Positions 34,349-43,473 of a stretch of 64,000 bases of DNA are shown one piece after another. Positions within the stretch are counted from its first letter, which is position 1; each line of letters begins with the position of its first letter. The notes under the pieces are model-generated. The model searched no databases and was not told the DNA's origin. It worked only from the letters and a program-made list of their open reading frames with translations. The translations under genes and the position numbers were made by a program. Source of the stretch: Paraperibacillus esterisolvens (GTDB lineage Bacteria > Bacillota > Bacilli > Bacillales > DSM-1321); assembly GCF_046237625.1 (NCBI RefSeq), contig NZ_CP143545.1:3410001-3474000 (forward strand), read 5' to 3'.

Positions 34349-34618
34349 CTACAGTTCGCAAGATTGATTGTTCTTTAACTGGACAAGTATGCGGGCAGCA
34401 TTCATGCATAGCTCAGCACCCGGCGATTCATCAAATGAGAATTCCAGTATTTCTTTTATTTTTGCGGCTATGGTGCTGAGATTGTCTGTAATATATAATA
34501 CGCCCAGAATTTCTGCTTTTTCGGTTACATAGGAATCAGCACCAATATTCAGCGGATCCCATTCATAGAGCCATTGATCCAGACTGATTGCTTCTTTATC
34601 ATTTAACAAAATATTCAC
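34349..34618 (-). CDS. yugE: DUF1871 family protein YugE
   Basis: 89 residues, acidic and helical. WLYEWDPLNIGADSYVTE and IKEILEFSFDESPG are characteristic of the DUF1871 fold seen in YugE. Function unknown. Neighbours yugF and patB are as in B. subtilis. Confidence 0.75.
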   Translation of the reverse strand: MNILLNDKEAISLDQWLYEWDPLNIGADSYVTEKAEILGVLYITDNLSTIAAKIKEILEFSFDESPGAELCMNAARILVQLKNNQSCEL

Positions 34619-34696
34619 TCCATTTTGTAAATTAGATGATTTATACGTCCATTCTATAGTATCATAAGTATTAAAATTAAAAATGAGGTGGTACTT

Positions 34697-35866
34697 TTGC
34701 CAAATAGTACACTTGATGAGGTAATTCAGAGAACAAATACATCCTGTCTAAAGTGGGATTTAGCGGAGGAAAGGTTCGGTGCCCGCGAGCTTCTGCCAAT
34801 GTGGGTGGCAGACATGGATTTCACTTCCCCTCAGGTGGTGATTGATGCGCTTGAGGAGAGAGTGAAGCATGGTATCTTTGGCTATACTTCTCCTCAGGCC
34901 TCTTTATACAATGCCATCACAGGCTGGATGAGGAAAACCCATGATTGGGAGATTGAAAAGCCGTGGATCCAGTTTAGTGCAGGTGTGGTTTCTGCCCTGC
35001 AGATAGCCATCGAGGCCTATACAGAACCCGGGGACACTGTTTTGGTACAGTCTCCTGTGTATGCGCCGTTCTTCAATGTGGTGGTGAAAAACGGCCGGAA
35101 GCTTGCCAATAATCAGCTGGTTTTGGATAACGGCAGTTATTATATTGATTTTGACGATTTTGAAGAACATTTGAAATCAGGTGTCAAGCTGTTCCTTTTC
35201 TGCAGTCCGCATAACCCGGGCGGTAGAATATGGACGAGGGAAGAATTGGAGAAGATCGGCAATCTTTGCAGGGAGTATGAGGTGAAAATCATTTCGGATG
35301 AGATTCATGCAGACCTGTCCCTCGGCCGGCAAAAGCATATACCGCTTGCTGGTGTAAGTCCTGAAATATCGAGTATCACGATTACGGCCATGGCGCCGAG
35401 CAAGACTTTTAACATTGCCGGACTGCAGGCATCTGTGGTGATAGCAGAAAATGAAGCACTGCGTCGGGGGTTTTCTTCCATCCAGGAGCGCCGGGGTTTT
35501 GATGGTTTGAATGCTCTTGCACTGACAGCAATGGAAGCGGCATATAGAGATGGAGCCCCTTGGCTGGACGCCATTTTAGATTACATAAAGGAAAATACAG
35601 ACAGGGCCATTTCCTTTATCGAGCATGAAATACCGGGCCTCACCTGTATGAGGCCGGATGCTTCCTTTCTGTTATGGATCGATGCACGGAGCCTTGGAGC
35701 TTCAGATCAGCTGATTCAGCAGCGTTTGATTGAAAAAGGTAAGCTTGCGCTAGATCCCGGGACAAAGTTTGGTCCTGGGGGAGAAGGATTCTTGCGGATG
35801 AATATTGGCTGCCCGCGCCCGCTGCTTGAGGAAGGCCTGCAGCGCCTGAAATCTGCTCTTGTATGA
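34697..35866 (+). CDS. patB: Cystathionine beta-lyase PatB (MalY/PatB family)
   Basis: 389 residues, fold-type I PLP enzyme. LPMWVADMDFTSPQVV, FGYTSPQASLYNAITGWM, FCSPHNPGGRIWTREEL, DEIHADL, and PLP-Lys in APSKTFNIAGLQ. It cleaves cystathionine or cysteine to pyruvate, ammonia and a thiol; this class also has aminotransferase side activity. TTG 34697 is favoured as the start because GAGGTGG ends 5 bp before it; GTG 34688 lies within that site. Confidence 0.88.
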   Translation: MPNSTLDEVIQRTNTSCLKWDLAEERFGARELLPMWVADMDFTSPQVVIDALEERVKHGIFGYTSPQASLYNAITGWMRKTHDWEIEKPWIQFSAGVVSALQIAIEAYTEPGDTVLVQSPVYAPFFNVVVKNGRKLANNQLVLDNGSYYIDFDDFEEHLKSGVKLFLFCSPHNPGGRIWTREELEKIGNLCREYEVKIISDEIHADLSLGRQKHIPLAGVSPEISSITITAMAPSKTFNIAGLQASVVIAENEALRRGFSSIQERRGFDGLNALALTAMEAAYRDGAPWLDAILDYIKENTDRAISFIEHEIPGLTCMRPDASFLLWIDARSLGASDQLIQQRLIEKGKLALDPGTKFGPGGEGFLRMNIGCPRPLLEEGLQRLKSALV

Positions 35867-35945
35867 ATTTCCGCCACTTTTTTTCAAAAAAGTCGTCCAG
35901 CCTTCCAGACTTTTTATTGTAAAATAGAAGCATGGAGGCATTTAT

Positions 35946-36131
35946 ATGAAGCTTGCAATTATATTGGTCATTATTATTTGTGTATTTTCCCTGGTCGGCA
36001 CCTTGCTGCTGGGAGGGAAAAGCGATGAAAATTACAGCGGGGCCACAAGCGGGAATTTATCCCGGCTTACCTGGATGTATGTAATCCTTGCCCTAGTCCT
36101 GCTGCTCGGTATTGGATTTTATGTTGTATAA
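35946..36131 (+). CDS. Small two-helix membrane protein
   Basis: 61 residues: helix, polar loop with KSDENYSGATSGN, helix ending in FYVV. GGAGG lies 6 bp before the ATG. Not assigned to a family. Directly follows patB on the same strand (79-bp gap) and is closed by a terminator. Confidence 0.65.
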   Translation: MKLAIILVIIICVFSLVGTLLLGGKSDENYSGATSGNLSRLTWMYVILALVLLLGIGFYVV

Positions 36132-36144
36132 AGCAAAGGAAAGA

Positions 36145-36172
36145 GGCGGTGCATCATGCAGCCGCCTTTTTC
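36145..36172 (+). terminator. Terminator after the small membrane protein gene
   Basis: GGCGG-TGCA/TGCA-G-CCGCC hairpin followed by five T residues. Confidence 0.75.
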
Positions 36173-36176
36173 TATT

Positions 36177-37193
36177 TCAAATAATTTTCCTTCCGGACTG
36201 GGCCAGTGCATAATAAATGGCATGCTGCAGAGTCTGAAAGCAGTCATACTGGCTTAATTCAATCCTCAGGCTTGAGATAATCATGGATAACTCCGGAGAA
36301 ATTCCTACCAGTATGGTCTTCATTCCGATTAAGTTGGCTGCCGAACCCAGCTTATGGATAAAATGAGCGGTAAAATCACTCAAGTCCTTATCCAGCCCCG
36401 TTAAGTCAAGGATTAGGTAGTTTGCCTTATGCTGCGGCAGATTATTCAATGTCTTTTCAATCAGGTCAGTTGAACGGGCTTCGTCATATTTGCCAAGGAG
36501 CGGCACCACCACAACTCCTTCAAGGACAGGTATGATTGGGGACGAAAGCTCTTTAACAAGGCCTTGAAGCTCCCGTGTTTTGTCCTTTACCACTGCCTCG
36601 AGCATCTGAATTTGTTCGGTTTCCTTCCTTCTTGCCAAAAGGTGGATATTGTTAGCCACCGTGACATCGGAAGGGAAATATTCAACTATATCAAAATCAT
36701 GGCCTTCTATCTGGCTCTCTTTCACTTCATACCAGATGTTGGTGCCAAACAGCCCGGTGAAGATACCGGCATAGTGGGCAGGCATGAAGCTGCCAGCTTT
36801 GGTCTTTCCCTGGGCTTTGTTAATTTTGAATTCCCAGCTGTTTCTTAACTGGACAGTAAGGGTCTTTTCCGCTTCATTTATTTGGTTGATGATAATTTCT
36901 CCCCAGCCGGCTGAACCATATGTGTTGGGAATCACACCGGCCACATCCTGGATCCCAAGATTTAAATTCCTGAAATAATCTCCTACTACCATACCCTGCC
37001 GAAAACCTGTTGTTTCCAGCACCAGACTGGCTGACTCGAGCCCGGAAATTTCCTCAATTGAATCAAAAAGGGTCTTCATGGCTGACGAAATCCAGAATAG
37101 GACTGCATCTTCGCCTTCATATAAGAATTGACCCTTCTCCAGATTCCACTGGAAAGACAGCCCCCCTACGTCAATGGAAGTTTCTTTATTCAT
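36177..37193 (-). CDS. STAS-domain protein, RsbR-like C-terminus with V4R-like N-terminus
   Basis: 338 residues. The N-terminal 190 residues (LVLETTGFRQGMVVGDYF, NTYGSAGWGEIII, AHYAGIFTGLFGTNIWYEV) look like a V4R/H-NOX-associated-type ligand domain. A helix links to a C-terminal STAS domain (PIIPVLEGVVVVPLLGKYD, LILDLTGLDKDLSDFTAHF) of the RsbR kind. Stressosome-type sensing is inferred. In the phospho-acceptor region Ser/Thr occur in DLSDFTAHF, so phosphorylation is possible. ATG 37193 has GGGAG upstream; the longer frame is disfavoured. Confidence 0.75.
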   Translation of the reverse strand: MNKETSIDVGGLSFQWNLEKGQFLYEGEDAVLFWISSAMKTLFDSIEEISGLESASLVLETTGFRQGMVVGDYFRNLNLGIQDVAGVIPNTYGSAGWGEIIINQINEAEKTLTVQLRNSWEFKINKAQGKTKAGSFMPAHYAGIFTGLFGTNIWYEVKESQIEGHDFDIVEYFPSDVTVANNIHLLARRKETEQIQMLEAVVKDKTRELQGLVKELSSPIIPVLEGVVVVPLLGKYDEARSTDLIEKTLNNLPQHKANYLILDLTGLDKDLSDFTAHFIHKLGSAANLIGMKTILVGISPELSMIISSLRIELSQYDCFQTLQHAIYYALAQSGRKII

Positions 37194-37474
37194 TGATACT
37201 ACTCTCCCTTTTGCATGTGTATAGAGTATATTATATCCGCTGTATGCTTCATATACTCCTGTGATAGCCGCTGCACTGCAGACGGCCGATATATAGGCGT
37301 CAGCATCTCCCATTCTAATCCAGCTGAGAACCGCTGGAAACAGGGTGACACTGTTTAGGGCTATTCATAAAAAACAATGCTATTTTATAATAATTCAAAT
37401 GAAAGAAACATTTCCAGTTAAAAGGCTTAGGACTATAGTCTATCCTCAGGAAAATAATAAGGATCTACTAAAGT

Positions 37475-37506
37475 TAAAAAAACAGACTCCATCGCGGAGT
37501 CTGTTT
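37475..37506 (-). terminator. Terminator of the cold-shock gene
   Basis: AACAGACTCC/GGAGTCTGTT stem with a 5-nt loop and T-runs on the minus strand. Confidence 0.88.
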
Positions 37507-37521
37507 TGGAATGGTCGGCTA

Positions 37522-37722
37522 TTATGCTTTTTGAACGTTAGACGCTTGTGGTCCGCGGCTTCCTTGTTCTACGTCGAAAGTTACGTCCTGGCCCTCTTCA
37601 AGAGTCTTGAAACCTTCGCCCTGGATTGCTGAGAAATGTACGAATACATCATCTCCACCTTCACGCTCGATAAAACCAAAACCTTTTTCTGCATTAAACC
37701 ATTTTACTTTACCTTGTTCCAT
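37522..37722 (-). CDS. Cold-shock protein, CspB/CspD type
   Basis: 66 residues, full-length OB fold with RNP1 KGFGFIE and RNP2 VFVHFSAI. Single-strand RNA/DNA chaperone of the cytosol. The leader upstream (37723 to about 37880) is long and GAAAAG/TTTTC-rich, as in csp genes with temperature-responsive 5' UTRs. Ribosome binding site AGGAGG. The exact paralogue (B, C or D) cannot be told apart. Confidence 0.93.
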   Translation of the reverse strand: MEQGKVKWFNAEKGFGFIEREGGDDVFVHFSAIQGEGFKTLEEGQDVTFDVEQGSRGPQASNVQKA

Positions 37723-37915
37723 TTTTTGCGGCCTCCTAGTGTGAAAAACACCTAAATTACTATCCTTGCTCCAGGTGAACCAAGACGAAAAGTTTAGTAC
37801 TTACAATCCTTTGTACACCGAACAAAAATAATTCTATTTAATAGTAACAGAATTTTAAGTTAATATCAAGTTTCACTCAGCAAATTTGATAGCGCTTTCT
37901 ATGATAATATAAGCA

Positions 37916-38767
37916 TTATTTTATTCCCTGACAAAAAGGGGAAATCATTTCAATAAGCCTGCTCCTGGCAAGCTTCTGGTCATAGCGGGAGTTATTCAGC
38001 ATTACTTTATCGATAGGCAATGAACGGAGAATCTCAAGCTCCATCTCTCCCCTTGCTTTCAGCACAGCCTCGGCCCCTTCCAGACCCGCAAGGTTCATCC
38101 TTTTGCCGTAGCCCTGATGTGTGTAATAGGCAGTAAATTCTTCAGCCCACTCCCTCGGCCGCTCATCCACTGCCCTCTTGAAGGAAGAACTATAATCATC
38201 CTGTTCGATATAAATCAGCAGCGGGTCTAGGCATGAAGCCGCTTCAGCCAGCCCAAGGATATAATCGGCGACTGCCTCTTTATTCAATCCATATTTGACC
38301 ATGCCGACCGTTACCGGATTTTGAATAAAACAGCATTCGAAGACATAGATGGTCTCCTCTTCTTGCGCCTGTGCCGCAAATTGTTTCCACTTCGATATTA
38401 TGAGATCACGATTGATTTCAAATGGCTGTTCATATACGTCACTTCCGGCAAGCACCGTCAGCAGTCCTTCTGGCAAGTCTGCTCCGTATTTTTCCTGAAG
38501 CTTCCGATAGGGAACTAGTACATGTTTCTCATCTTCCATGATGAAGCCGCTGTCCAGCCATACAGCGTTCACTGGATCCCGCAGCAGCTTCTTATATAAA
38601 TCCGTCGTGAGCATCGCCACACCCTCATGATCGGCCGGATGATCGAGATTCCCCTCCTGAAACAGCACTGCTTCCCGTCCTGATTCTGTCAATATATCAT
38701 ATATCATTTTTGAAATGGTTGATTTCCCTGATCCGGGAAGTCCTTCCACTATTATTAATCTTGTCAT
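37916..38767 (-). CDS. P-loop kinase-like ATP-binding protein
   Basis: 283 residues. Starts with a Walker A (IIVEGLPGSGKSTISKMI) as in deoxynucleoside/thymidylate-like kinases. Later segments such as YVFECCFIQNPVTVGMV and LLIYIEQDDYSSSFKRA place a Walker-B-like strand and lid region. Found in Bacillus as an uncharacterised protein; substrate unknown. ATG 38767 has AAGGAAT upstream and places the P-loop at residue 9; the frame extends further without a better site. Confidence 0.75.
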   Translation of the reverse strand: MTRLIIVEGLPGSGKSTISKMIYDILTESGREAVLFQEGNLDHPADHEGVAMLTTDLYKKLLRDPVNAVWLDSGFIMEDEKHVLVPYRKLQEKYGADLPEGLLTVLAGSDVYEQPFEINRDLIISKWKQFAAQAQEEETIYVFECCFIQNPVTVGMVKYGLNKEAVADYILGLAEAASCLDPLLIYIEQDDYSSSFKRAVDERPREWAEEFTAYYTHQGYGKRMNLAGLEGAEAVLKARGEMELEILRSLPIDKVMLNNSRYDQKLARSRLIEMISPFCQGIK

Positions 38768-39081
38768 TATTCCTTGCCCCTCCATATCAGTTGAAGCCTG
38801 AAGGACGGAAAAAACCATGCCGGATTTGGCACCGCACGTATAGGAATGCAGCAAATAACCCTGCCCCATGGTGAATAGGACAGCTTACTGATAAAGAAAA
38901 GAAAGGTTAAAAAAAGTGCATACTAATCCTATTTCTCCAGGCTGTTTTTTCAATTGAAAGATGACCTGTTTCAATAGTATTAGAACTTCATGACCGCACC
39001 GAACCTTTCTTTGGAAACCAATGGGATTAAAACAATGGTACTATATTCCAATACACCTGCCAATATATTTTTCGGCCATAT
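38768..39081. other. Intergenic region, nothing recognised
   Basis: AT-rich interval before the terminator at 39082-39109. No open frame with a good start signal was seen. Confidence 0.4.
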
Positions 39082-39109
39082 AAAAAAACGCACCCTCTGC
39101 TGGCGCGTC
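39082..39109 (-). terminator. Terminator of the small membrane protein gene at 39108
   Basis: ACGC-rich stem (ACGCGCC/GGGTGCGT with a G-T pair) followed by seven T residues on the minus strand, overlapping the gene's stop. Confidence 0.65.
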
Positions 39110-39314
39110 AATGTATCTCTCTTTTTTTCAGCAATGATTCTTCCAGTTCCTTCGCAGCCGCGGCCTGCCTTTTGGAAACCTTAATGATCAGGCGCATGGT
39201 AAGAAATGCAGCCGCTAGGAAAATAATACAGGTAATGGCTGCCGGGATATATTCTGATTTATCTTCAGGGAAATACAAGAATAGTCCTGCGGCAAAGCTG
39301 TTAAGAACTAACAT
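39108..39314 (-). CDS. Small membrane protein, hypothetical
   Basis: 68 residues. Two hydrophobic segments (about 2-14 and 20-42), then a charged C-terminal helix (KVSKRQAAAAKELEESLLKK). ATG 39314 is chosen for AAAGGGTG at 6 bp; the open frame reaches 39359. Not recognised. Confidence 0.5.
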   Translation of the reverse strand: MLVLNSFAAGLFLYFPEDKSEYIPAAITCIIFLAAAFLTMRLIIKVSKRQAAAAKELEESLLKKREIH

Positions 39315-39378
39315 GGTGGACACCCTTTCTTTTCTCGCTGCTTCCATTATAGCAGACACAGGCTGCCTGTCTGGCTGA

Positions 39379-40113
39379 TTATTGTAAGATTTTAATAGAC
39401 CGGATCATAATTTTTTCTGTAGGAGTTCCTTGATCGCCGCCGCCGGCTGCAGCTATTTTATCTACAACCTCCAAACCTTCTATAACTTGTCCAAATACGG
39501 TGTGCTTTTGATCGAGCCACGGAGTTCCGCCCTGGTCCTCATAAGCCTTGATAATTGCTTTTGGATAGCCGGCCTTCTTCATTTCCCCGGGCATGGCTTG
39601 ATTCAAATGCTGATTCTGGACGATGAAGAATTGACTTCCATTTGTATTGGGACCAGAGTTCGCCATCGACAGGGCACCGCGCACATTGAACAGTCTTTCT
39701 GAGAATTCGTCCTTGAACGTCTTGCCCCAGATGCTCTCTCCCCCGGTTCCATCTCCCTTCGGATCGCCGCCCTGGATCATAAAGTCCTTGATGAGCCTGT
39801 GAAAGACCAAGTTGTCATAATATCCTTTTTCACTATGTGTTATGAAGTTTTCAACCGCTTTAGGAGCCTGCGCTGGAAACAGCTTGATTTTAATGCGGCC
39901 TTTTGTGGTTTCCATCAGCACCACTTTATCATCCTTCTGAACCGGCTTAAATTGAGGAAACTCCTCCAGGGGCATATCCTGCAGTTCTTCTGTTTCCCTG
40001 CTTTCCTGTTTGGGCTTTTCGCCTGATCCTGATTTTTCTCCTGAGCCGCCGCTTGTACCGCATGCCGTGATCAGCAGTGAACTTAATAAAATAAAAAATA
40101 GTTTTGTTTTCAT
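39379..40113 (-). CDS. Secreted cyclophilin-type peptidyl-prolyl isomerase lipoprotein
   Basis: 244 residues. Lipoprotein signal with lipobox LLITAC (Cys18), a Gly/Ser/Glu-rich linker, then a cyclophilin domain: YYDNLVFHRLIKDFMIQGGDPKGDGTGG, GALSMANSGPNTNGSQFFI and HTVFGQVIEGLEVVDKI. All typical active-site residues (Arg, Phe, Met, Gln) are visible. Acts as a foldase at the membrane/cell-wall interface. Confidence 0.88.
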   Translation of the reverse strand: MKTKLFFILLSSLLITACGTSGGSGEKSGSGEKPKQESRETEELQDMPLEEFPQFKPVQKDDKVVLMETTKGRIKIKLFPAQAPKAVENFITHSEKGYYDNLVFHRLIKDFMIQGGDPKGDGTGGESIWGKTFKDEFSERLFNVRGALSMANSGPNTNGSQFFIVQNQHLNQAMPGEMKKAGYPKAIIKAYEDQGGTPWLDQKHTVFGQVIEGLEVVDKIAAAGGGDQGTPTEKIMIRSIKILQ

Positions 40114-40158
40114 CCCATACCTCCTGCTTTCTTCACTTTACAATAAAAGCAAAGTTTG

Positions 40159-40185
40159 GGAAATAGGGGAGTGTCCCCTATTTCC
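40159..40185. repeat. Perfect REP-like inverted repeat
   Basis: GGAAATAGGGGA (40159-40170), loop GTG, TCCCCTATTTCC (40174-40185): a perfect 12-bp stem lying between divergent genes, so not a normal terminator. The GGGGA-NTG-TCCCC core recurs at 26373-26385. Confidence 0.6.
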
Positions 40186-40272
40186 AAAAATTCCATGAAC
40201 CGCGCCTTTTTCTTGAGTATGGACAGGGTAGTTATGTATGATGGGGATATCAATTATACGGGAGTGGCTGCA

Positions 40273-40662
40273 ATGGAGACACCGATTTTTAAACCGGGCG
40301 ATATGGTAACAGCATTTTATAAGACAGGCAAGTACATAGGGGAAGTGACGGACGCAAGGCCGCAAAGCTATTTAGTAAGGGTGCTGGCGGTGGAGAAGCA
40401 TCCGCAGCAGGGCGATCTGCATAATCCTAGGCAGGCTGATGTCCCGCTCTTTCATCAGAGAAGGGCCCTTGCATTCAGGGAGCAGACGAATGTTCCTCAA
40501 AATATGGTGAGAACCTACGAAGGTTCCGTTCCGGACTATAAGGAATCCTTGAAGGCGGCAATTGGGAAGGCGCTTTTGGAGCTGGAAGAAAAAAAGGACG
40601 AATGGAGTATAAAGAGCATCACCTCATTGAAGGAACTCGAACGAGATTATTTTGAAGGTTGA
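40273..40662 (+). CDS. kapB: Kinase-associated lipoprotein B homologue KapB
   Basis: 129 residues. Matches KapB by FKPGDMVTAFYKTGKYIGEV, RVLAVEKHPQQGDLHNP and ALAFREQTNVPQNMV. In B. subtilis KapB is needed for KinB signalling to the phosphorelay and is co-transcribed with kinB. Here no kinB adjoins it. No lipobox is visible in the reading chosen. ATG 40273 has GGGAGTGG upstream; the longer frame is unlikely. Confidence 0.88.
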   Translation: METPIFKPGDMVTAFYKTGKYIGEVTDARPQSYLVRVLAVEKHPQQGDLHNPRQADVPLFHQRRALAFREQTNVPQNMVRTYEGSVPDYKESLKAAIGKALLELEEKKDEWSIKSITSLKELERDYFEG

Positions 40663-40703
40663 AGACAGACAAAAGCCAAATCTGCTGTAAAGGAGATTTG
40701 GCT

Positions 40704-41330
40704 TTATAAGGCGAACTTATCCATAACTTTTGACAAGTCGATTCGGTCTCCAATGGTGGTTGGCTCTGGTTTTTTCAAATATCTCTTATCCTCTTCTACA
40801 AGTTTGAAAATATTATAGGTTGTCATCGCATCATCCAATGCCCGGTGATGTTTGCCGGTCCCCTGCTTTCCATATTCCTGGACGGCTTTCCACAATCCAG
40901 TCTGATTCTGGTCTCCAAAGAACCGCTTATACTCCATGGAAAGATCAAGCTGCTTGCCTGTAAAAGGGAATTTCACATCCGCTTTAAGGCAGTTGCTCCG
41001 CAGCACCTTCATATCCATATTACCCCATGTCACAATGGTACTGCCTGGGTGTTTTTGTTCAAAATCATTGAGCAGCTCAATCAATTCAATGAAAGTCATT
41101 CCTCCGTCCACTTGTTCCTGGGTGATATTCAAAAAGGTTTTACAGCGTTCGGTCAAGGCGGGAAAACGTTCTGGAGAAACAAAAGAGGAATATTTTTTTA
41201 CGATGTTGTCATTAACCACTGAGACGATGCCCACTTCCACAATTTCCGGATAAAATCCTTCCGGCTTCGATTTGCCTTCCGGCATAGTAAATTCAAAATC
41301 GATAAACAAATATTGATGCCCTGGTTCCAT
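40704..41330 (-). CDS. kapD: DEDDh exonuclease-like sporulation inhibitor KapD
   Basis: 208 residues, DEDDh 3'-5' exonuclease fold. Motif I FIDFEFTMPE, motif II TWGNMDMKVL and motif III with HHRALDDAMTT. B. subtilis KapD inhibits the KinA pathway of sporulation. Convergent with kapB, which it follows in both species. The catalytic acids are all present, so nuclease activity is likely. Confidence 0.88.
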   Translation of the reverse strand: MEPGHQYLFIDFEFTMPEGKSKPEGFYPEIVEVGIVSVVNDNIVKKYSSFVSPERFPALTERCKTFLNITQEQVDGGMTFIELIELLNDFEQKHPGSTIVTWGNMDMKVLRSNCLKADVKFPFTGKQLDLSMEYKRFFGDQNQTGLWKAVQEYGKQGTGKHHRALDDAMTTYNIFKLVEEDKRYLKKPEPTTIGDRIDLSKVMDKFAL

Positions 41331-41555
41331 TTACTATCCTCCTTCACTAAAAATTTACCTGGATCACTTTACGCTTTTTTTAAACATTATATCAAATATT
41401 TATTGAGTTACTTATATATTTATATACTCGTCCTGACATTTTTTTCTGATTTTATTCTAAAAATTGAAGCGCTCCACTCATTTTTTTTGTAAAATAACCT
41501 TTGGATATCCACATCAGATGTGGAAAAGAAGTCCTCTAGATTAACAGAATGGAAG

Positions 41556-43427
41556 ATGAAAACGTTGAGGAAAACTTTAGGCTTTTTAATCATCACCGCT
41601 TTGCTGCCTGCTTTTGCTGCCCTGCTGGCAATGGGTGTAAAGGAAGCGGGCAGGGCCGAGAGCGTAAAGACTCTCATAGACAGGAAGATTGAGGGACGTG
41701 GAACCCTAATGCCACAGACCAGTTTTATAAAAAGCGGCGATGGCAGGACCATCTCCGAGATCACCCTGTCACAGAATCGCATTTCCCTGGACAGCCAAAA
41801 GATCCCGCATTTTCTCAAACAAATTTTTATAGCCGTAGAAGACAGACAATTTTACGAACATTTCGGTGTAGATATATCAGGGATTGGCAGGGCCGTCATT
41901 GCAAACGCCCAATCAGATGCCAGCGTCCAGGGCGGCAGCACCATCACCCAGCAGCTTGCACGCAATCTCTACTTGTCCCACGAAAGGACCTATAACCGTA
42001 AGCTTGCTGAACTCCTCTATTCGCTTTCACTAGAGAGGAAGCTGACCAAAGACCAAATTCTTGAAGCCTATATCAATACAATTTATTTCCAAAATGGCGC
42101 TTACGGGATAGAAGCCGCATCCCGGCTGTATTTCAATAAGGGCACCCACAAGCTTAACAGAGCAGAACTGGCTTTCCTGGCTGCAATTCCAAATAATCCT
42201 CTGCTTTATGACCCGCTGGTTCACTTCAGCAGCACCAAGAAGAGACAGGAACGGATACTCGGGATGCTGAAAGACCGAAAGCTGATTTCGGTTCAAGAAT
42301 ATAAAGCCCTGGCTGCTGCCCCCATTTCCTTGCATGTCCGTCAAAAAATCGATTCCTATCCAGACTATACTGCTTATACGCTCATGGAGTTCAAGGAGCT
42401 TGTCTCCAAAGCGGAAGGATATGCCGGCAAAATATCAGGTCCGGATGATTCAGCGAGAGCTGCTTACAGCAAGAAACTGGATCAGCGGGTAAACAGCCTT
42501 CTGGAGTCCGGCATTACGATACATACCGCGCTGGACAGGGATATCCAGAGTGCTGCTGGAGCTGCTGTGATGAAACATCTGCCCCAAAAGGACATCGAAG
42601 GTGCTTCGGTTGTTATAGAACATCATACGCATAAGCTTGTCTCGTTGATTGGGGGAAAATATTATAAAAAATATTCTTTTAACAGAGCATATCAAGCGTA
42701 CCGTCAGCCTGGATCAGCCATTAAGCCGCTGCTGGTATATGGCCCCTATATCGAAGGTAGACAACCTGTGCTCACAGAGCTTGTCAATGCCGGCAGTCTA
42801 TGCCTGAATGGCTATTGCCCGCACAACGCCGATAACACCGGCCACGGGCTTGTAACCATCACATCGGCTTTTTCCCAATCCTATAATACGGCTGCTGTGA
42901 GAATGTTTGCGGAGACAGGAATACAGCGTTCTTTTGCATATCTCTCCCCATTCTCTTTCAAGAAAGTGGTCAAAGAGGATTACAGGCTGCCCGCTGCAGC
43001 CGGGGGATTCACCTTTGGCATGAGCCCCCTTGAACTGACCAGTGCGTACACTTCCTTTTATGATGGAACCTACCAGCCAGCCCGGGCCATCGATAAGGTT
43101 ACAGATTCGAGCGGGAAGATCCTGTATAGCTGGAAGGAAAAGCCCCGGAGAGTATGGAGCCGGGAGACGGCAATGAAAATGCGCACCCTCCTCAGATCAG
43201 CGGTCATAACCGGGACTGCCAAAAAAGCACGCATACCTGGTCCGTTCATAGGAGGGAAAACAGGGACAACCAATGATTACAAAGACCTCTGGTTTATAGG
43301 ATTAACAGACAAATATACCGCCGGCGTCTGGGTCGGCCGCGACATTCCGGCCAGCATACAGGAAGCTGGCAGAGCCGCACCCCATTTATTGATTTGGAAG
43401 GATACCGTTGCCCCGGGCGGCAAATAG
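41556..43427 (+). CDS. pbpD: Bifunctional penicillin-binding protein 4 (PbpD)
   Basis: 623 residues (B. subtilis PbpD has 624). N-terminal signal anchor (residues 5-25), GT51 transglycosylase (AVEDRQFYEHFGVD, QGGSTITQQLARNLYLS, RKLAELLYSLSLERKLTK) and a transpeptidase with active Ser in RQPGSAIKPL, SYN in SQSYNTAAV, and KTGTT. It polymerises and cross-links peptidoglycan. The start MKTLRKTLGF aligns with that of PbpD; a GTG at 41520 and its poor ribosome binding site are disfavoured. Confidence 0.9.
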   Translation: MKTLRKTLGFLIITALLPAFAALLAMGVKEAGRAESVKTLIDRKIEGRGTLMPQTSFIKSGDGRTISEITLSQNRISLDSQKIPHFLKQIFIAVEDRQFYEHFGVDISGIGRAVIANAQSDASVQGGSTITQQLARNLYLSHERTYNRKLAELLYSLSLERKLTKDQILEAYINTIYFQNGAYGIEAASRLYFNKGTHKLNRAELAFLAAIPNNPLLYDPLVHFSSTKKRQERILGMLKDRKLISVQEYKALAAAPISLHVRQKIDSYPDYTAYTLMEFKELVSKAEGYAGKISGPDDSARAAYSKKLDQRVNSLLESGITIHTALDRDIQSAAGAAVMKHLPQKDIEGASVVIEHHTHKLVSLIGGKYYKKYSFNRAYQAYRQPGSAIKPLLVYGPYIEGRQPVLTELVNAGSLCLNGYCPHNADNTGHGLVTITSAFSQSYNTAAVRMFAETGIQRSFAYLSPFSFKKVVKEDYRLPAAAGGFTFGMSPLELTSAYTSFYDGTYQPARAIDKVTDSSGKILYSWKEKPRRVWSRETAMKMRTLLRSAVITGTAKKARIPGPFIGGKTGTTNDYKDLWFIGLTDKYTAGVWVGRDIPASIQEAGRAAPHLLIWKDTVAPGGK

Positions 43428-43434
43428 TCCCCAG

Positions 43435-43473
43435 AAGAACAGCCCCGCTGATGCAAGCGGGGCTGTTCTTTTT
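43435..43473. terminator. Bidirectional terminator between pbpD and yufK
   Basis: AAGAACAGCCCCGC/GCGGGGCTGTTCTT, a 14-bp perfect stem with an 8-nt loop, then TTTT, between convergent genes. Confidence 0.9.
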
